From: Triplophysa rosa
Taxonomy: Eukaryota; Chordata; Actinopteri; Cypriniformes; Nemacheilidae
Direction: 5' to 3'
Length of the DNA: 64,000 nucleotides
Assembly: GCF_024868665.1 (NCBI RefSeq)
Contig: NC_079914.1
Coordinates: forward strand, 3,404,593-3,468,592
Shown in pieces: positions 56,842 through 64,000 of this stretch (positions are counted from its first letter, which is position 1; each line of letters opens with the position of its first letter). The notes below the pieces were generated by a model. It was not told where the DNA came from. It did not search any database and saw nothing but the letters and a program-made list of their open reading frames with translations. The position numbers were made by a program, and so were the translations under genes.

Positions 56842-59357
56842 TAATTATAATAGAATCTGCTTAAATAATATAGTTGTTACTAATGATCTTAGACTAGTTA
56901 TTTACTAATGGCGGAAACATAAATATTAAGCAAATATCAGTAGTATTTCAAATCACATTGATTGATAAATAGCCTGATTGATTGTTAAATGATCAAACTA
57001 AATTCGAATTAGACACTTTAAATGCTCGGCATTACTAAAGTGTTGGTGCATTTCATGCTGGATCACCTAAAGTGTTCTCCATTGTCAGTCTATTGTTAAA
57101 AAGCCTACTATTCGAAAATCTTTCCTTTCTACTAGTTTTGCAATGATAAGGTTAAAGTGAAAATTCTTTAAACAAAACCAGTAAAATAAAGTAATTTAAA
57201 TAATTTGTTTACTGATATATGTTTGGGATAATTAACATAAAATAACAGCTTACACCTAAGTTGTAGGAAATTGCCCAATATATACATTTTCCATGAGCCA
57301 AGTGATTTTCCAAGTGTCAGATTTGAAGATTTCATGAATGAAATCTGGTGTTAAACTGGTGCATGCCATTTACATCAATGATTCAAATTAAATAATACAA
57401 TAAATAAAGAGGTACATTACGTTAGTGTTTTTAACAGTTTCATCAGAAACCCTGAAGTTTGAAATATCAGTTTTTGTCACAGACTGGGTGAGCACCAGGC
57501 AGTGATAGACCAGAATGCCCTTTCAACATCATCAAAGTGGAGCATGCCATTCCAAAAGCCTTCTTTTATATACATTAAACGACACAGTTTAGATTGGAAA
57601 GAGGTGCGATATGACAATAGACAGTGATGGCAACAATAGACAAATCTGAGAATTCAAGCTGTCGACCACTGTATATCGAAGAGGTAATTTTCTTTTACCC
57701 CAAAAAAGCGCATGTTTGGGTCTACGCTTCAGGATGGTGAGGGCTGTCAAGACGTTCCCCGTTTGATCTCCTTAATGCTATCTGCTACCGCAAAAGCTAC
57801 TTTGAAACACGCATCCGAACATAATCGCTTTATTTTAAAACAAAGTGCTATTTTTTTTTTGAGAGGTCTCAGAAAATTCCCAACTGGCCAGCTGTTTCGA
57901 ATGATAATATCCCACCGATATCCACAATCCATGGCTTATCTCGACCCAACCTACGCCCAGTATAAAGCCCTGCCCCTGACCCAACTCACTGACTGAGAAT
58001 GCGTCACAGGCTCCACTTCAAGTAAGATCTGCATTGTTTCTCTAAAAACATGATCGCTATATTTGTCTCAGTTGCCCTGAGTTATACATGAGGAAAAGAA
58101 ACCATTCAGAGACTAGAATTGGCTCTCTGTCAAAATGCTAATTTAAAACATAATAGAGTTATGTGGTCATAACCCTACCCTATTCCCACCTATATTCCAC
58201 CCTCCCCAAAACCAACCCTCAGCAAAAAATGCTCTTCTTTTTATAAATATACACGTCAGTGACTGACTATAAGCAGCGATGAGGGAATGGCGAGCCAAAA
58301 ATTGACTGAATGCACCCTCCCTCGAATAATTTAAGTAGAAAGATGTGAATTGAAAACACGTTCCTGTTCTGTGTGGTACAAGTCGGCATTGTCCCTTCAC
58401 GCGAGTATAAATCCATTTACGAGCGAGAGACTCTCACCAAGAGAAAAGTGTATTGTAAAATGAGTATTATGTAGTATGCAAGACAGAACAGTAAGTGCGT
58501 AATGCAAGCAATGTCGAGGTAATCAGGTCTAATTGCCAGATTTAGGCTCTGGCGAGCGCCAGACTGAAAGTGTAGTGCAAAAGAAAGCGCTAGAGTTAAA
58601 GAAAGTTTTAGTTACAGTAACGTAAAAAAGACGTTTTTTAAACATCACAAACATGCATCCCTGAATGACTAATCTTAAGCTTCTTTTTTTTTTTAAATGG
58701 ACATGTCTAATTCTTAGTCTGTTTCAATGGTGCAGAATATAAAAGGAGGAAACTATGAAGGGTTGAAAGAAAATGTTTTACCTGTTAATAGAAAAACGGG
58801 GCCCTAGCGACAGAATCCTGGTGAGAATCCTTGTCAACTCCAAATGAATTAGTTTTAAAGACTTATTTCATAAACCTACCGATCAGAAGAGATAAATTCA
58901 TTTTTGAAGGGTCAAATTCCTTGCACGCAACCCTCCAAAGCCCACTTCTCATTTCTTATAATATATGGCATGCCGTCCAAACGCATCAGCACTAATGGTG
59001 CAGCTCAAAAAGTTCAGATGAAGGGGGCGAATGAAGGTTTTATCTCTTTTTTTCTATAATAAAATGTCTCTGTCTTTACTCTCTTATGGCTTTAGTATGC
59101 ATTTGTTGCTTAACGTTGTAAAAAACATCAACAAATGCTCGCAGCGTCAACGTGACCACTAAGATAACTGCCAATTTGTTTCTTATCCCAAGTTGTCACG
59201 CTTAAATCCTCCCATGTTTTCCTGCAGTTGTGCTCACCCAGATACTGCAAGTAAATTGGCACAATTAAAGTCCCGTCCTCAATTCGGAATCCATAGTTTT
59301 TTTTTTGTTTCAGTCAGATTTTGAAATGTTTCCATTTTATGAGGTGTTCTGTGTATT

Positions 59358-60393
59358 CTACTCGACTTTGTCTCCACTTGTGACATCCACGTGCGTGGTA
59401 GTGGGGGTCGACATGGATTCGGTTTCAGCGGTGATCCCAGAGTCCTGCCCATCAGCCCTCATCATCAGTTTAAGCTTTTTCTTTGGTGGGTTCTTCAGTG
59501 TGCCCAACCTCTCTTTCACCTTGTACTCCAAGGTACTGTGGGGAATACCGTAGATGTTTTGCGCCTTGGAAACGCTCATCTTCCCACCCATCACCACAGC
59601 AATGGCTTCCTCTAGTATCTCGCTGTTGTACTGGCGATACCGTCCCCTTTTCTTTCGGGGTTGCTTGGAGCCTGTTGGATCTGCCTCTGGATCAGATGTT
59701 GGGTACTGGGGTCCCAAACTTGGTTGTTCGATGTCTGCGCCCCAGTACTCGCCCACGGCTCCTCCGTCAAGAATGCCTCCAAGGGCTCTGCGATTCTGCT
59801 TTGGCAAGATGGCTCTCAGCTTCCTGCTGAGCGCATTCTCAGAGTGCACACTGGCCATAGCAAGGGAGCCGTAAGTGTAGAGATCGGAGGAATTCCCGTG
59901 GGAGTCCCACGACAGATCCATGCCTCGGACTTGCGGAATCTTCAAGTCCACTGGAGGGGAATGCCCTGGTTCTTTCTTTATTGTGATGGAACTGGCATCA
60001 AGGGACTTTGTGCCTTTGGTGAATACTCCATGGTTCTCCTGGTAAAGAGCCAGGTCATTTAGGTCACTAAGGTTCCCGCTCACTTGTTTAAGCTTCAGGA
60101 GGCTATCCAGGTGGGTTTTTCCCCAGGTTCCATCACGAGAGAGGAGGGACTGAGCTTGGCTATTGAGGAGACCCACAGACTCTAGGCTAGCCAATGAAAG
60201 AGCTGTCGGTTGGCCAATGAGGCGGTGTTTCTGGCTCAGGAGCTCCTCTTTTATAAGGAGTGAGCGGGCCAACGGTGGCTTGAGGGGTCCAGAACCAATA
60301 CAATTCTCCCTTATCCCATCATGCAAGCTTCTCGGTGGCAAGCCATCTTCATCATCAACATCTCGATATTTGTGATCAGCTCTCTGGGAACGC
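59358..60393 (-). CDS. lcor: lcor terminal coding exon with helix-turn-helix
   Basis: A 1036-base exon, acceptor aatttag at 60395-60394. It begins RSQRADHKYRDVDDEDGLPP, continues with SPPVDLKIPQVRGMDLSWDS and ALSRKLRAILPKQNRR, then the psq HTH (YNSEILEEAIAVVMGGKMS, YGIPHSTLEYKVKERLG) and a short acidic-ended tail to TAG. Confidence 0.95.
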
Positions 60394-63300
60394 CTAAATT
60401 ATGGAAAGATGAATGTATGTTTATATTTGAGAGTTGAGCATGTTAATATAGTTTAATTTAAATTTGTAGTACTTTAAACAACATAATTGTCACTTGGCAA
60501 TAAATGTGTTCATTGAAAGTGCACAGACAATCTTTCATTGTAGAGCCCTGCACGGGCCTCAAATTTAGGCCCTAGCCCGAGACGCTCAGTCCCTAGCCTG
60601 GCCCTTGTCCGACAGCTTATCATAATTCTCAGCCCATGTCCGACTGAAGCCTGTGTTTCTATCTCTCCATTACACAGCCTATTGCAGCCATTAAAGTAGT
60701 TCAGTTTTGTTTTTTTAATGGCAATTTGTTTTTTAAATTCCTCATTCAGCTTCACCTGTCACCGTAAGAAAACCTTGGATATGTGCGACATATTGACATG
60801 CAACCTGTGTCCTTACCACATCCCAAACTGTTCCATTAGGTCTGTCGGACATCATGCAGCACAGCACAGACCGATTGGCACGAAGCATCTTTCAATTATT
60901 GCTCTCGTGTTATTTTGATATCATAGGCAGATGGGTTTCTGCAATGCGCACAAAGTTAAACACAAAATAAATCACAAACTTAACATTACTCTGTTGTGCT
61001 AAAGGAGGGTTTCTCACTGTTTACCTCAAAAGTCACATCATAGTAATGTAAGCATGCTCCGGTCCGGATTGTAAAGTGATCCCCTGCAGGGGAGCGGGGA
61101 CAATGGCACCGTGAAAAAGGCCCAATACCCGGCCCGTGTTTTGACTGTGACTTGAAAACTGTTATAAATTTATTGGGGCCGATCGAGCTTGGGCTGAAAT
61201 GCAGGGCTCTATTTCATTGTACTATTACTGTATATGGTCTCGAACTTGTATGAAGGGCCCGAAAGTGACACCAAAAAAGGCATGTCCAGTTCAAGTACTG
61301 TACTAGGTTTTGCTGACAAAACAACCCAATATTTTAAGGTTCATCCAAATATAAAATTTAATCCATAATTTACTCGGGTTATTAAGGTGAAAACAGTCTA
61401 AAAGCTTTACGTTTAAAGCCTCATGACTAAACAAAGGGCACCAATGTGAGTGTGCACACCGATGTGCAAAACGGCAGGCGTAAAATCGTCATTTATAAAA
61501 AAATGTCTCTGGCTCTTTTTTTTAACGCGATGCGTTAAAAACTGTCCGACCAATGAGCTTTTGTTCATGTGCCTGGAGCTGCTGAAGTTACAGTTAAACA
61601 CGACTTGGTGGTAATAAAAAAATACCTTTGTTCTTTCTAGCATTGTAAGCTCAAATCCATTCATCACAAAAGTCTCCCCAGGAAGGTAATACATGTCTTC
61701 TGAAGTAAAACGATATGTTTGCGAGTAGAAACAATTAATATTTTAGCTAATTTAGTTGCGCTTTGATGCACACACAAAATGACGGCTCCTTGAATCTTAA
61801 CTTTAAATCTCATTTTCATGTGTTTTGTTATGCGTAGTGACAAAACACCCATGTGACGACTAGTCACGAGACAAGCGAGTAGTAGTACGATTCAAACTTG
61901 GCAACGTGAGCATGCGTGGGGCCATATTTGATCTTAGTGTGCAGATCAGTGTTTACATTACATATGCGATTATGAACATCACTAAATACTTTTCGCTTCA
62001 GAACATTTATTAACTCCCTGGAGTCGTGTGGATTACTTTATGATGGATGGACGTGCTTTTTGGAGCTTCAAAATTAGGACATTATCCAATGCCATTACAA
62101 TGCTAGGAACAACCACTATTCTTTTAAATTACTTGGATTGTGTCCAGCTGAAGAAAGGAAGTCATAGACACAGGACATGAAGTGGGTAAATTGTGAATTA
62201 GATTACATTTTTGGTGGACTTCTTTTAAGCAATGTTACAGTAAAACCATAGCTGCTGCAATGTTCTCTGTTAATTGAGTTATCTGTTGCAAATGGCACTG
62301 TACTTCCAAATTTAGCAGTAAACAATGCAAGTCACAGCAGTTTTGACTGTAAAATGGTCTACTATATGCCTAATGTTAACTGCTTGCTAACATTGTAGAC
62401 ACTGTTAGAAGAAATTTATTATAAGTAAACATCAACAACAGTCTTTATAAATTCTTTGGAGAGAACGACTTTTCAAATTGCCATTTAATCCAAAATAATA
62501 ACTTATATGCAGGGTGATGACTGACTTCCACAAAAATCTCAGCCGGCTAAGCCACTTACCCTCTTATAGAGCTGAGGTAATTTGTCACCAAGCAGATATG
62601 TTTACAAAAAAAAGTTTCAATATCAGCAAACCGACAGCACTACAACTGAGGATTGTTGAGATGTATGTGATTAAGCCTCGAGTAAGGTCAAAAGTGTACT
62701 TAATTTTTTCATATTGTGAATGTAGCTCGAAACGGTTTTTGGTTGTCGATGTATGACGTAGTGTTTGGATAATTTGACTCACGTCGTTGACCGTAATCCT
62801 AGGTGCATCTTGAAGCGACCGAGTGAAAAACGTCATTGTTCCCTATGGATGCTACAAGTGGCGGATGTAACTAAGCTGTCTGAGACAAAACGCAAAAGCG
62901 AAGTTTGGTATAGGTTAGGATCTCACTTATAGGCTTTGTAAATGGAAACCCTGTGTTTGACGCAACAGGAGTTGACCTTAATGGAATGCTGTGCCAATTA
63001 AAAAAAGACCGTTCTTACCCCTTAATTGTGGGCACGATTGAGAAACCATGAGAGCTTTTTAGTGAGACACTACCATGACTGTGGTTCTTTTTAGTTGAGA
63101 GGTCAAGGACTCCATCTGGAAATACAAAAGAAGCAAAAGCAACCGATCAAATTGAATAAAATCTTAAAATCTTTAGCTTTACGTTACAGCTGCTACATTG
63201 ACATCCTTCTACTTTCAATGTGATTACTTGACCTTGACGGCGGTCTCACCTTGGTCACTGGGTTCTGTCTCTGGTTTCCTGACGGTGAGGTCCAGTGGCG

Positions 63301-63591
63301 AGTCCTGGTCTGCCATGAGAAGCTTGCTGAGGACGGGATTCTGTGCGGAGGCAGCTGTGCCGGTACCGGCGCCACCACAGACGGGAGCAGGTGTGGAGGC
63401 GTCCGGCTCCAGCGAGGGCGCTTTCGGCAGGCTTTGGTCCTTGGTGCCGTTGGGCTGGGACTGGGGGTTGGGTACGTCCTGAGTTGAGCTGGTTTTTGAG
63501 GTATATTCCGCAGCGAACTGTCGGATCATTCGCTGCATGATCTCATGAGCCACTAGAGGAATGTGGGGGTCTGTGAATCCTGGGAGGTCTG
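59358..63591 (-). CDS. lcor: lcor, ligand-dependent nuclear receptor corepressor (last three coding exons; 5' partial)
   Basis: Nuclear corepressor that binds agonist-bound nuclear receptors and recruits CtBP and histone deacetylases (family knowledge). Three exons join in frame: 63591-63250, 63115-63019 and 60393-59358, with phases G/AT, GG/G and a TAG stop. Seen in order: MQRMIRQFAAEYTSK, NR box LSKLL, first CtBP motif PLDLTV, second CtBP motif VLDLST, the psq-type helix-turn-helix preceded by the basic run KQPRKKRGRYR, and basic KKKLKLMMR. From the ATG at 63538 the protein is 473 residues, near the 433 of human LCOR. The frame stays open upstream to a splice acceptor, so a longer N-terminus from exons beyond the window is likely. 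It converges on slit1. Confidence 0.95.
60394..63018. other. lcor intron before the terminal exon
   Basis: 2.6 kb. It contains an hAT element (60541-61211). The rest holds no recognised repeat or gene. Confidence 0.7.
60541..61211. mobile_element. hAT-type element in the lcor intron, TSD TTTCATTG
   Basis: Ends TAGAGCCCTGCACGGGCC and (complement) TAGAGCCCTGCATTTCAGC. Perfect 8-bp duplications TTTCATTG at 60533-60540 and 61212-61219. 671 bases, no transposase. Confidence 0.88.
63019..63115 (-). CDS. lcor: lcor exon with second CtBP motif
   Basis: A 97-base exon reading DGVLDLSTKKNHSHGSVS and ending PTIKG. Acceptor ttccag, donor gtaaga. Phase 1 in and phase 2 out match both neighbours. Confidence 0.9.
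63250..63591 (-). CDS. lcor: lcor exon with LxxLL box and first CtBP motif
   Basis: Acceptor ttcccccagcag is a tandem NAGNAG site, so the exon starts at 63591 or 63588. It reads DLPGFTDPHIPLVAHEIM, then MQRMIRQF, NPVLSKLLMADQDSPLDLTV, and ends CAA G/gtgaga. The internal ATG at 63538-63536 matches the start of the short human LCOR form. Confidence 0.92.
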
Positions 63592-63668
63592 CTGGGGGAA
63601 AATGGTGAGAATGATGTAATGACCAAGTGAATGTGTTGTATATAGATTACATTATTAGCATTTAAAGG

Positions 63669-64000
63669 TAGGGCTGGGTAAAAAATATCGATGCTTCGAT
63701 TTTAATTGATCTTCAATTTAATGAAACAATATCGATTCGGGAAATCCCGAAGGGGGACGGATCATGGCGGAAGCTCACGGTAGACAATGGACCCCAGCGC
63801 CGGCTAAATTAAAGTCTGATGTGTGGAAGCACTTTGTTTAAAGGTAATGACGGCAAAGGTGAGGTCGACAAAACAACTGTCATTTGAAAGTTGTGCCTGC
63901 AAGAGCTACGATTTTGCAACAACACAACAAACCTACGAAACCACCTGTCGAGATGTCACCCTGATGCGATATCTGGTTCATGCCATTCTGGACAGCAACA
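63669..64000 (+). mobile_element. hAT-type element running off the right edge
   Basis: Starts TAGGGCTGGGTAAAAAATAT, a common fish hAT terminus, followed by ATATCGAT words. The right end is outside the window. It carries a transposase relic. Confidence 0.65.
63764..64000 (+). pseudogene. Broken hAT transposase N-terminus with BED zinc finger (3' partial)
   Basis: A frame from ATG 63764 reads MAEAHGRQW and LKSDVWKHF, then stops. A later frame reads KLCLQELRFCNNTTNLRNHL and SRCHPDA, the second half of a BED-type zinc finger (C...NTTNLRNHL...H). The first finger cysteine position falls on a stop and the frame shifts between the parts, so this is a dead transposase. Confidence 0.65.

Larger units (their letters stand above)
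56193..56940. repeat. Tandem array of three units containing a short transposon
   Basis: Units start at about 56193, 56505 and 56845 with ATAATAGAATCTGCT, then GATACTAATGATCTTGGACT-like and TTTACTAATGGGGAAA words. The first two units each end with a copy of the TA-flanked element; the third is partial and lacks it. Confidence 0.82.
46160..59357 (-). other. Region downstream of lcor: possible long 3' UTR, no coding gene seen
   Basis: 13 kb after the lcor stop. It is mostly single-copy, with only three clear transposon insertions or arrays (49285-49513, 52520-53653, 56193-56940). The longest ORFs (about 130 codons) lack coding character. A minus-strand AATAAA followed by TTTTTGTTGTG near 46175-46190 could be a distal lcor polyadenylation site. 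Whether all of this is transcribed as 3' UTR cannot be told from sequence. Confidence 0.35.

Noticed and set aside
57712..57996. 94-codon plus-strand ORF in the region downstream of lcor
   Set aside because: No domain, no ATG context or splice support, and no sign of conservation that I can judge.

Overview
This is a vertebrate genomic window, almost certainly from a teleost of the carp/minnow type (Cypriniformes). It holds multi-exon genes with GT-AG introns, AT-rich introns, and repeat families typical of cyprinids: tRNA-derived SINE tails, short elements with GGGATAGTTCAC-type ends, and many hAT-type DNA transposons. Two convergent genes are present. The plus strand carries slit1, the secreted axon-guidance ligand of Robo receptors. 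The minus strand carries lcor, a ligand-dependent nuclear-receptor corepressor. SLIT1 and LCOR are also convergent neighbours in human, which supports calling this slit1 rather than slit2 or slit3. The slit1a/slit1b copy is not resolved.

slit1 runs from the left edge to about 41.7 kb. Exon 1 (signal peptide and first LRR cap) lies upstream of the window. I read 36 coding exons (numbered 2-37) with one continuous frame and matching splice phases, 4417 coding bases or about 1471 residues. They encode four LRR domains, nine EGF modules with a laminin-G domain between EGF6 and EGF7, and a C-terminal cystine knot. One intron uses a GC-AG splice pair, and a 24-base microexon has a tandem NAGNAG acceptor.

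lcor occupies 59.36-63.59 kb on the minus strand. Three coding exons are visible, with an LxxLL box, two CtBP-binding motifs and a psq-type helix-turn-helix. Its 5' exons are beyond the right edge. The interval from 41.7 to 59.3 kb has no recognised gene. In human this interval between the LCOR helix-turn-helix exon and SLIT1 contains the large PALI1 (C10orf12) exon; no such ORF is seen here.

The introns are heavily invaded. Intron 3 is a four-level nest: outer inverted-repeat element, hAT, second hAT, then a young LTR retrotransposon with a gag-only ORF. Intron 11 holds an hAT with a 1.9-kb fold-back element inside it. Intron 35 holds an hAT with another hAT inside. Nine hAT-type insertions have recognisable 8-bp target duplications, and a tenth runs off the right edge with a broken BED zinc-finger relic. 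Intron 4 contains, antisense to slit1, an unrecognised ORF predicted to encode a single-pass membrane protein. It has a good ATG but one in-frame TGA near its start. This is the most gene-like unexplained signal in the window.
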